DNA from: an uncultured Elusimicrobiales bacterium
GTDB lineage: Bacteria > Elusimicrobiota > Elusimicrobia > Elusimicrobiales > Elusimicrobiaceae
Assembly: GCA_944322775.1 (NCBI GenBank)
Contig: CALUQA010000008.1
Location: 1 to 7,805, forward strand
Direction: 5' to 3'
DNA: 7,805 nt
The notes beneath the pieces are model-generated. The model was not told where the DNA came from. It ran no database searches and worked only from the letters and a program-made list of their open reading frames with translations. This document shows positions 1 to 6,900 of this stretch, piece by piece. A program made the position numbers and the translations under genes. Positions within the stretch are counted from its first letter, which is position 1, and each line of letters begins with the position of its first letter.

Positions 1-197
1 AACTGCAGATGAGCGTCTTTTAATAATAGGGAAAAATATAGCCCGCCCTCGTCGGAAATAAACTTCCGGTCCATTCTGCCTCTGCCGGCGGTTTGAACGG
101 AAGCCGTAACGACGGAGTGATTGGCCAAGCGTTCGTAATTGTTTTTTACATACGTGTTGGTGGAGTCCAACTCGTCAAAATGGCTAATCTCCCACAT
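1..197 (-). CDS. birA: Biotin--[acetyl-CoA-carboxylase] ligase, N-terminal part (runs off the left edge)
   Basis: Reading the minus strand from the ATG at 197 gives 65 codons without a stop before the window edge. Residues 9-14 (ELDSTN) and 29-45 (VVTASVQTAGRGRMDRK), then GGLYFSLLL at 51-59, match the start of the biotin ligase catalytic domain: the DSTN motif, the GRGR biotin/adenylate-binding loop and the following beta strand. The family joins biotin to AMP and transfers it to a lysine of biotin carboxyl carrier proteins in the cytoplasm. The domain begins within ten residues of the start, so there is no N-terminal DNA-binding winged helix. This points to a monofunctional enzyme, not a BirA repressor. 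The loop reads GRGRMD where E. coli has GRGRRG, so the usual last glycine is Asp43. There is no Shine-Dalgarno sequence ahead of the ATG. The ATG at 202 is out of frame. The catalytic lysine and C-terminal domain lie outside the window. Confidence 0.88.
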   Translation of the reverse strand, partial: MWEISHFDELDSTNTYVKNNYERLANHSVVTASVQTAGRGRMDRKFISDEGGLYFSLLLKDAHLQ

Positions 198-203
198 ATC
201 ATT

Positions 204-209
204 ATTTTA
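204..209 (-). promoter_or_regulatory. Possible -10 element for birA
   Basis: On the minus strand TAAAAT lies exactly 6 bases before the birA ATG, in an A+T-rich run (GATAAAATAATGATATG). With normal sigma-70 spacing, transcription would start at or next to the A of the start codon, giving a leaderless mRNA. No good -35 hexamer is visible 16-18 bases upstream, where the strand is T-rich. This is a weak prediction from sequence alone. Confidence 0.3.
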
Positions 210-269
210 TCAAATTAGAACGGGAAAAAAAGACCTTGTGCCGGCTACGTTTAAAATGCCGTTTTTTGT

Positions 270-275
270 TACAAT
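270..275 (+). promoter_or_regulatory. Possible -10 element for the pilin gene
   Basis: TACAAT differs from the TATAAT consensus by one base and ends 6 bases before the pilin ATG at 282. Transcription would therefore begin about at the start codon. The best -35 position (around 247-252, ACGTTT) is a poor match. No Shine-Dalgarno sequence is present between this element and the ATG, which agrees with a leaderless transcript but does not prove it. Confidence 0.35.
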
Positions 276-281
276 TTAAAT

Positions 282-872
282 ATGAACAAAAATACTTATT
301 TTTCCCGTATTAGTGGGTTTACGCTTATTGAACTTTTGGTAGTGGTGCTGATAATCGGCATTTTGGCAGCTATTGCGCTACCTCGGTATGAAAAGGCCAT
401 AGCGGAGGCAAAGGTAGCTAAAGTATTGCCTTGGTTTAAAAACATAAAAGAAGGAAGAGATTTGTATTTGATGAACGGCGGCAGAGACAATTGCATGGAC
501 CTGGGCCGCTATATGGCTGCTTTGGGAATAGAAGCCCGCACCCGGTGCTTTGGTACGAACGTGGACGGTTTGTGCGAAAATGAGAACGGCTGGTGCGACA
601 GTACCTTATATGTAGATGACAAGACAACAATTTTTAATGGTACAGGGCATGCCCGTTACTCTTATAAAAAGAATAAGGGGCAGGCCACTTCAGATTTTGA
701 TATTTTGCTGCTTACGTATATCCGCGGCTATACGTCCGATGAAAAAACAGGAGATCTGTTCTGCCGTCCCAATACGGAATGGGGGGATAGTATGTGCCAG
801 CAGTTGGCTTCTTCCTTAACAACAGTGAAGTGTGACTATTCTGCCAAAACGTGTTACCGAATGAATTTATAA
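282..872 (+). CDS. Type IV pilin / type II secretion pseudopilin-like protein
   Basis: The 196-residue protein starts with a short basic leader followed by GFTLIELLVVVLIIGILAA (residues 12-30). This is the class III prepilin signal: prepilin peptidase would cut after Gly12, leaving Phe as residue 1 and Glu17 as the conserved Glu5. The hydrophobic stretch to about residue 33 forms the N-terminal helix that sits in the inner membrane and packs the filament core, and a soluble globular domain follows. The globular part has eight cysteines (71, 89, 98, 105, 161, 172, 184, 191), enough for up to four disulfides; the last two frame a C-terminal loop. It cannot be assigned as major pilin, minor pilin or pseudopilin, because no assembly ATPase, secretin or prepilin peptidase gene is nearby. 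The gene stands alone between a divergent ligase and a convergent terminator. Its sequence looks A+T-richer than the minus-strand genes. There is no Shine-Dalgarno sequence. Confidence 0.9.
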   Translation: MNKNTYFSRISGFTLIELLVVVLIIGILAAIALPRYEKAIAEAKVAKVLPWFKNIKEGRDLYLMNGGRDNCMDLGRYMAALGIEARTRCFGTNVDGLCENENGWCDSTLYVDDKTTIFNGTGHARYSYKKNKGQATSDFDILLLTYIRGYTSDEKTGDLFCRPNTEWGDSMCQQLASSLTTVKCDYSAKTCYRMNL

Positions 873-880
873 AAACAGTT

Positions 881-911
881 AAAAACCCCGCTAAAAAGAG
901 CGGGGTTTTTT
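881..911. terminator. Bidirectional intrinsic terminator between the pilin gene and pdxA
   Basis: A perfect 12-base-pair inverted repeat (AAAAACCCCGCT at 881-892 and AGCGGGGTTTTT at 899-910) encloses a 6-base loop. The top strand ends in six T's and the bottom strand in five, so it can end transcription both ways. It begins 8 bases after the pilin stop and lies 9 bases beyond the pdxA stop, where the two genes converge. Confidence 0.92.
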
Positions 912-920
912 ATGGGCAAA

Positions 921-1847
921 TTATTTGCCGGCGGCAAACAAAATGGCAGCTATCATGCTGGAAGGGTCGGCCTTGTTTTGCCCGGCAATGTCAAAAGCGG
1001 TGCCATGCGTGGGAGACGTGCGCAAAAAGTCTAACCCGGCGGTAATGTGCACAATGGGTTCTTCGGCCGCCAGTTTAAGTCCCAGTAGTGCCTGGTCGTG
1101 ATACATGCACAAAATACCGTCAAAAATGCCGCGCGCGTGCGCCAGCCACAGGCTGTCCACCGGGTAGGGGCCTTCGGCCTCTATCCCTTTGGCTTGCAAA
1201 GCTTTCATGGCGGGGATAATGGTGCGGGCTTCTTCGTTGCCAAAGCGGCCGTTGTCGCCCCCGTGTGGGTTGAGCGTGCATAGGGCGATGTGCGGTTTTT
1301 GTATGCCCAGTTTATTTAGTGCACGGACAAAATCCACCCCGGCATTTACAATGCGCTGTTTGGTGATAACTTTATGCAAATCTTTAATGGCAAAATGCTC
1401 GCTGACGAGCGCACAGCGCACCGGCCCGCTGACAAACATCATAAGGGCGGTTTTGCCGTAATGGGCGCGCAAAAATTCGGTATGTCCCGTAAAAGGCACC
1501 TTGGCTTTGGCCCAGCTTTGTTTAGAGATAGGAGCCGTTACAATGGCCGAACCGGGCGTTTGGCTGGCCAGCTCGCAGGCCAGCTGCAACGATTTAAAAG
1601 AAATTTCGCCTCCCCAGGCACTGGGCACGCGCTTATTGGGGCGCTTAAGCAAAGATTGCTGCGGCAAAAGCGGCGCCAGCTGCGGGGTGTAGCCGGCTTC
1701 AATAAGCGTAAACGGCTCCCCGATTAAAATAGGCCGGCAGGCTTTGGCCACGCGCGGGTCTTGCAGAGCTTTTACGGTCACTTCCGGCCCGATGCCCAGC
1801 GGCTCGCCAGCGGTAATAAAGATGAGCGGTTTATTTTCTTTTTTCAT
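921..1847 (-). CDS. pdxA: 4-hydroxythreonine-4-phosphate dehydrogenase
   Basis: PdxA oxidises 4-phosphooxy-L-threonine with NAD; the product loses CO2 to give the aminoacetone phosphate that PdxJ condenses into pyridoxine 5'-phosphate (vitamin B6, DXP-dependent route, cytoplasm). The 308-residue protein is near the family's usual length (E. coli about 329). It shows TAGEPLGIGPE at 12-22, VTAPISK at 103-109 and PFTGHTEFL at 118-126. The family's metal-binding histidines appear as His151 (SEHF), His195 (LNPHGGDNGRFGNEE) and His250 (MYHDQ). HGTAFDIAG near residue 281 is also typical. The ATG at 1847 is supported because the conserved N-terminal motif starts 11 residues later, but no Shine-Dalgarno sequence precedes it and a hairpin ends 8 bases upstream. 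It follows the SurA-like gene on the same strand, an adjacency also seen in enterobacteria. No PdxJ gene is in the window. Confidence 0.95.
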   Translation of the reverse strand: MKKENKPLIFITAGEPLGIGPEVTVKALQDPRVAKACRPILIGEPFTLIEAGYTPQLAPLLPQQSLLKRPNKRVPSAWGGEISFKSLQLACELASQTPGSAIVTAPISKQSWAKAKVPFTGHTEFLRAHYGKTALMMFVSGPVRCALVSEHFAIKDLHKVITKQRIVNAGVDFVRALNKLGIQKPHIALCTLNPHGGDNGRFGNEEARTIIPAMKALQAKGIEAEGPYPVDSLWLAHARGIFDGILCMYHDQALLGLKLAAEEPIVHITAGLDFLRTSPTHGTAFDIAGQNKADPSSMIAAILFAAGK

Positions 1848-1855
1848 ATTTTAAG

Positions 1856-1888
1856 AAAGGCGGCCCCCGTTTGCCGGACGCCGCCTTT
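1856..1888 (-). terminator. Hairpin between the SurA-like gene and pdxA (terminator or attenuator)
   Basis: A perfect 9-base-pair inverted repeat (AAAGGCGGC and GCCGCCTTT) encloses 15 bases, within which CCG and CGG can add a small inner stem. On the minus strand it is followed by the weak T-run TTTCTT, then directly by the pdxA start region. It lies 18 bases beyond the SurA-like stop and 8 bases before the pdxA ATG. It may partly end the upstream transcript, protect its 3' end, or affect pdxA translation. The strand favours termination in the direction of the operon, but the T-tract is imperfect. Confidence 0.6.
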
Positions 1889-1906
1889 TGTGTAACGTGT
1901 TAAATA

Positions 1907-3166
1907 TTATTTTTTGGCGTCGCTTTTTTCAGCTTTTTCTTCAGCCTTTTTGTCTGCCTTGGCGTCTTTTTTATCCGCTTTTACTTCTTCTTTAGCGGCT
2001 TTGTTGGCTTCGGCTTTGGCTTCTTCGGCGGCGCGTTTGGCGGCTTCGGCTTCTATTTGGGCGTCCACTTCAAAGGTTTTGGTCACTTTGATGTCGGCTT
2101 TGTCGGCCAAACCGTTGACGTATTCGGCCAAGGCCGTTTGGATTTTTTGCTGTGCCACGTATTGGGCCAAATCCTGCGCGATGTCTTCGTAACCAATTTC
2201 TTTTTCGGCGCGTTTTTCTTTCACTTTAATAATGTGCCAGCCGATATCGGTTTTAATCGGTTCGCTCACTTTGCCCACCGCCAAAGAGAAAGCAGCTTCG
2301 TCTATTTCTTTGGGGGCAATGCCTTTAATCAAAATCATGTCGCCGCCGCTGGCCAGGGCGGTTTTGTCTTCGGTATATTTTTTCACTGCGGCGGAAAAGT
2401 CCATGCCGTTGTCCAACTCTTTTTTAATTTGTTTGGCCAGTTCTTCTTTTTTCTTGGCGTCTTCTTTAGACATGTCTTTGGTGACGGCCAAATAAATGTG
2501 GCCTACGCGCACCTGCTCGGCGGAGAGTTGTTTGAGTTTCGCGGCAATCAGCTGCGCTTCGCGCAGTTTGGCGGGGTCTTCTTTTTCCAGTTTTTTAAGC
2601 GCCTTGGTGTTGTTTTTCATGGCCGCTTCCACATTGGCGTAGAGGGCCTTTACGTCGGCTTCTTCCACCGGTTTAACCGTGGCCTGGATTTGCGCTTCCA
2701 TCAGCTTTTTGACGGCAATATCCTTTTTAATTTTTTCTTTGTAGGACTTGAGCGTCATGTGCTGTTTTTTGAGCGCTTCGTTAAAGCGTTTGTCGGCCCC
2801 TTTGGGGTCCTGCTTGCCGTTGTCGTCTACGATAAAGCGGGTTTTGATTTCGTTAATGCCTTCGTCCACTTCCGAATCTTTGACCACAATTTTGGCTTCG
2901 TCGGCGGCCTGATACAAAAGCTCTTTGGAAATCAGTTCTTTAAGCACTTCTTTGCCCAAGAAATCCTTGGCATAGGGTTGCTCCAAAAACTGCGGCGCCG
3001 CCGCCTGGTACTGTTCAATGACGCCTTCGTAATAGGTGTCATATTCCGAGGCCAAAACGGGCTTGCCGTTTACGGTAGCGACGGAAGATTCCAGCACTTT
3101 CCCCTGGGCACCGGCAGCCAGGCACAAGGCCAGCACCGGCAATAAAAATCTATTCATCTTGTTCAT
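1907..3166 (-). CDS. SurA/PpiC-like periplasmic peptidyl-prolyl cis-trans isomerase (chaperone)
   Basis: The 419-residue protein has a Sec signal peptide (basic MNKMNR, hydrophobic core about 7-19, likely cleavage near AGA-QG). A SurA N-terminal-type helical region follows (about 25-165, with VATVNGKPVLASEYD and a KELISKELLYQAA helix), then one parvulin domain at about 218-318. That domain keeps the expected His223 (VGHIYLAV), GGD at 274-276, the AFSLAVGKVSEPIKT strand and His311 (GWHIIKVKEKR), so it is probably an active isomerase. Unlike E. coli SurA there is one parvulin domain, not two. Residues from about 367 to the end form a charged tail of Ala, Lys, Glu and Asp, likely helical or disordered. 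The start is fixed by a Shine-Dalgarno sequence 6 bases upstream and overlaps the previous gene by 17 bases, suggesting coupled translation. Role in outer-membrane or secreted protein folding is inferred from the family; surA itself is not certain. Confidence 0.88.
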   Translation of the reverse strand: MNKMNRFLLPVLALCLAAGAQGKVLESSVATVNGKPVLASEYDTYYEGVIEQYQAAAPQFLEQPYAKDFLGKEVLKELISKELLYQAADEAKIVVKDSEVDEGINEIKTRFIVDDNGKQDPKGADKRFNEALKKQHMTLKSYKEKIKKDIAVKKLMEAQIQATVKPVEEADVKALYANVEAAMKNNTKALKKLEKEDPAKLREAQLIAAKLKQLSAEQVRVGHIYLAVTKDMSKEDAKKKEELAKQIKKELDNGMDFSAAVKKYTEDKTALASGGDMILIKGIAPKEIDEAAFSLAVGKVSEPIKTDIGWHIIKVKEKRAEKEIGYEDIAQDLAQYVAQQKIQTALAEYVNGLADKADIKVTKTFEVDAQIEAEAAKRAAEEAKAEANKAAKEEVKADKKDAKADKKAEEKAEKSDAKK

Positions 3167-3995
3167 AAATAACCACCTTATATTTATTTTGCAAAGCGTT
3201 TAATGCCGCGTCTATTTTTTGGTTTTCCAAAATAGTGCGTATGCGCGGGGCGGCCTCTTTTAACGAAAGGCGTTTTTCCCGCGTCTTCATTATTATATGA
3301 AATCCCTGTGCGGTTTTGACAAACCCCTGCACGCTGCCCGTGGGGGAATTGGCTGCAATCACTTCCAGCTCCGGTATAAACTCCCCGGGCATAAACGTAA
3401 TTTCTTTGCCCTTGCTTTGTTCGGGGGCTTTGGAATATTGGCGTTCCAATTCTTTCCAGCGGCTTTTGGAGCGTTTTAGTTCGCGCCAGACGGCGTCTGC
3501 CGTTTGGGCGTCGGGAATGATGATTTGCTTAATCGTCATTTCATAGGGGTATTTGTCGTAATAGGCTGCAATTTCTTCGTCGGTGACGGAAGAAATGCCC
3601 TTTTCCTGCAGGGTTTCTTCCCACAGGCGGCCCAAGAGAGAGTCGGAATATTCTTTATAAATATCTTCCAGTTGGGCGCGTTTGTCTTCCATGGCGGTTA
3701 AATAGACGTCGGTCTGGTCTATGCCTTCGTCTTTGGCGTCCAGGGCAATAAGCTGTTCACGCACCAAGAGGTTGATAAAATTGCGCCGTCCGACGGAGGT
3801 TTTGGCAAAATCCTGGTCTTCTTTAGAAAGCACCGCCAGGCGGTTGTCCAGTTGCTGCTGGGTGATAGACACCGGGCCTACTTTGGCCACCACCGTATCG
3901 GCAGATATGGGGGCATCGGCCGCGGCCGGCGTGGGTGTTTTTTCACAAGCGGCAAGCAGACAAAAGGCTAAAAGCAAAAAGGGTATTTTCTTCAT
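3150..3995 (-). CDS. Lipoprotein of the parvulin/SurA peptidyl-prolyl isomerase superfamily
   Basis: The 281-residue protein begins with a lipoprotein signal peptide: MKK, a hydrophobic core, and the lipobox LAAC at 14-17, so Cys17 would be lipidated. A Pro/Ala-rich linker (18-33) leads to a SurA-type N-terminal region (VVAKVGPVSITQQQLD, 35-50). A parvulin-like domain follows at about 152-242, ending in GFHIIMKTREKR. Its first catalytic-site histidine is replaced (IKQIII, Gln157), and the usual GGxL motif is lost (GKEITF at 196-201), while His233 remains. It may therefore act as a membrane-tethered chaperone with weak or no isomerase activity; this is inference. The ATG lies 3 bases after the mfd stop codon, has no Shine-Dalgarno sequence, and is probably reached by translational coupling. 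The 3' end overlaps the next SurA-like gene, which looks like a paralogue. PrsA-like foldases are the nearest alternative name. Confidence 0.85.
   Translation of the reverse strand: MKKIPFLLLAFCLLAACEKTPTPAAADAPISADTVVAKVGPVSITQQQLDNRLAVLSKEDQDFAKTSVGRRNFINLLVREQLIALDAKDEGIDQTDVYLTAMEDKRAQLEDIYKEYSDSLLGRLWEETLQEKGISSVTDEEIAAYYDKYPYEMTIKQIIIPDAQTADAVWRELKRSKSRWKELERQYSKAPEQSKGKEITFMPGEFIPELEVIAANSPTGSVQGFVKTAQGFHIIMKTREKRLSLKEAAPRIRTILENQKIDAALNALQNKYKVVIYEQDE
3173..3180 (-). promoter_or_regulatory. Ribosome-binding site of the SurA-like gene
   Basis: TAAGGTGG on the minus strand differs by one base from the TAAGGAGG consensus and lies 6 bases before the ATG at 3166. It sits inside the end of the upstream lipoprotein gene. 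It is the only clear Shine-Dalgarno sequence among the six starts visible here, and it favours the first ATG over the second one three codons later. Confidence 0.75.
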
Positions 3996-3998
3996 ATT

Positions 3999-6900
3999 CT
4001 ATACTATAGCATTTTGGGGTTGTATAATCCCTTCAAAAAAGCTGAGGGCTTTTTCGGCCTCGGCCACGGGGTCGTCTTCTTTATTTAGGCGCAGGCGCAC
4101 GCCGTCGCCGTTGCGTGATTTGATAAACTGCACGCGAGGGCCGTATTTTTGCAGCACAAGGGCAGGCAAATCGGCCGACATTTTAAAGTCGCTGGTAAAC
4201 AGCAAGTCCAGCGCGCCGTAGGCAAACTCCACATGGTAAATTTGGATAAGCCCCGCCCGGCGAGAAATTTGCAAAATGCGGTTTAAGTTTTTCAGTTCCT
4301 GCGGCACCGGGCCGGAAAGGTCGGCCAGTTTGGCCAAAATACTTTGGGCGCGCGTTTCGTCGGCGCTCATGAGCTCTTTGTAATATTTCAAACGGTCGCT
4401 GTCATCGGGCAGATAATCGGGCGGAATATAGGCCGGCAGCGGCAGGTTGACCGTGGCGCGGATTTGGCGTTTGACGGGTTCGCCCTTTAATTTTTTGACT
4501 TCGTTGGCCACTAGGTCGCAATACAAACTCAGGCCCACCTCGTTGACGTAGCCGTGCTGTTTTACGCCCAGCAGCTCGCCGGCGCCGCGTATTTCCATGT
4601 CGCGCAGGGCCAGCTTAAAGCCGCTGCCCAAATCGCTAAATTCCATCAGCGCGGCCAAGCGTTTTTTGGCTTCTTCGGTGGGGTCTTTTTCCTGCGGGGC
4701 TTTATAGGGCATGGCCAGCAGCTGGCTGTAAGTATTTTCTTCGGGCTCGGGGGATTTTTTAAACAGCCAGTCCGGGTGGAACAAATAGCAATAGGCTTTT
4801 TTGTCGCCGCGGCCAATGCGCCCGCGCAGCTGATAAAGCTGGGCCAGCCCAAAGTTTTGCGCGTTTTCCACAATCAGCGTGTTGGCATTGCTGATGTCTA
4901 GGCCCGACTCTATAATGGTGGACGCCAGCAGAATGTCGTATTTGCCGTTGTGAAAGTCCCACAAGGTTTGTTCCAAATCGCTTTCTTTCATTTGGCCGTG
5001 CGCCATGCAAATGCGTGCTTCGGGCACGAGGCGTTTTAAAAAGAGGTAGCGGCTTTCCATGCTTTGCACGCTGTTATATACGTAATACACCTGTCCGCCG
5101 CGGGCCAGTTCCTGCGTGATGGCGGCGGCCGCCAGCTCGTTATTCCAAGCGGTGACTACCGTTTTGATGGGGGTGCGACCGCGCGGGGGCGTGTCTATCA
5201 GCGAGATATCGCGCAAAGACGAAAGCGACTGGTTGAGTGTGCGCGGAATGGGCGTGGCGCTTAGCATTAAGGTATGCACGCCGGCACTTTTGGCTTTGAT
5301 TTTTTCTTTTTGTTTCACGCCAAAGCGGTGCTCTTCGTCAATAATCACCAGTCCCAGCGCTTTAAAGCCAATGTCTTTGGAAAGCAGGCGGTGCGTGCCG
5401 ATAATAATGTCGCACACGCCGTCTTTGACTTGTTGGATAATTTCTTTTTGTTCGCGCTTGGTTTGAAAGCGGCACAGCATTTGTATGTTGACCGGAAAGC
5501 CCGCCATGCGCTTGCGGAAGGTTTTGCAATGCTGGTCTACCAAAATGGTGGTGGGGGCCAGCATCATTACCTGTTTGCCGCTCATCACCACGTGCAGGGC
5601 GGCACGCATGGCCACTTCCGTCTTGCCAAAACCCACATCGCCCACCAGCACGCGGTCCATGGGGCGGTTGCTGGAAAGGTCCCGCAGTACATCTTCTATG
5701 GCTTGGGTTTGCCCTGCCGTCAAAACATAGGGGAAAGAGTCTGCAAATTCTTCTTCAATGCGCGGGTCGCCGGGCAAGGCTTCGCCGCCGGCGGCTTGGC
5801 GCATGGCTTCCATGCGCAAAATTTCTTTGGCGGTTTTTTGCGCTTCTTCTTTCACGCGTTTTTTAACGTCTTTCCAGGCCACGCCGCCCAAAGTCGACAA
5901 GGTGGGCGCTTTGCCGCCTGCGCCAATGTATTTTTGCACGCGTTTAAAGTCGTACATCGGCACATAAAGTTTGCTCCCGCGGCGGTATTCAATAATCAGG
6001 CAGTCGGTGGGGTTTTCTTCTTTATCCATAATTTCCAACCCCAAGTATTTGCCTATGCCGTGGTTTTGGTGCACCACATAATCGCCGGGGCGCAGCTCTT
6101 TAAAGCGCACTTTTTGCGCGCCTTCTATGTCAAAGTGTTTAAGCACGCTGGAAGTGCGGTAGCGGCGGTTTAAAATTTCCGACGAGGTAATCAGCGCAAA
6201 TTTTTCGTCCGGGCTGTAAAAGCCTTGCGTTAAAGGCGATATTTTAACGGGCAGGGTTTTGAGGTGTTCATAATCCTGCATCAGTTCGGTCATTCTGTCC
6301 AGTTCGCCGCGGTTTAAGCAGGTGATGGTCACCTGCATGCCTTGTTTTTGCAAAGAGGCGGCTTCGGCGTCCAACAGTTTAAAGTTGGCGTTAAACTCTA
6401 TATTGGCCTTTAAATTGCAGTTGATGCCCAAGTGCGTGGGCATTTGGCTAAGCACCGCCGCACCGGGGTATTGCGTAAAGTCAAAATCCTGCGGCGGCTC
6501 GTCAAAAATATATTGCGCGCCGCGCACATAGTCTGCCAGGGTGGCGGGCTCGTGCTCAAACTTCAGCGGGATAATGACCACGCCGTCTTTGTGTTCTTTG
6601 GTGTTTTGGGTGTCAATGTCAAAACTGCTGATGGTTTCTATACGGTTGCCGGCAAAATACAAACGCAAAGGCCGCGCCTGCCCGGGCGGGAAAATGTCCA
6701 CCACGCTGCCGCGCACGGCATATTGACCGGGGATTTCGGTATAGTCTTCGCGCGTATAGCCGCGGTGTTGCAGCACGTCCAGCAGGTCGCTGCGGCGAAT
6801 GGTGGCGCCGCGTTGCACGGCAAAGGTGTTGGAACGAAAATCTTCCGGCGCGGGCAGCGGGGTGGTCCAATCTGCATATTGGGCACAGATGGCAAAGGGG

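Noticed and set aside
1848..1906. Riboswitch ahead of pdxA
   Set aside because: The gap is only 59 bases with one simple hairpin; there is no room or conserved structure for a known ligand-binding aptamer.
2057..3145. Long plus-strand open frame (362 codons) opposite the SurA-like gene
   Set aside because: It is extremely rich in Phe, Gly, Val and His, as expected from the complement of Lys/Ala/Glu codons. The opposite strand encodes a clear family member with a signal peptide and an SD sequence.
3110..3166. SurA-like protein as a second lipoprotein because of Cys15 in its signal peptide
   Set aside because: The sequence is LALC, with Leu just before the Cys; a lipobox needs Gly, Ala or Ser there. 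A normal signal peptidase I site follows.
5274..6173. Plus-strand open frame (299 codons) opposite mfd
   Set aside because: Its Phe/His/Ala-rich composition and lack of any recognisable motif mark it as the shadow of mfd, whose helicase motifs are intact on the other strand.
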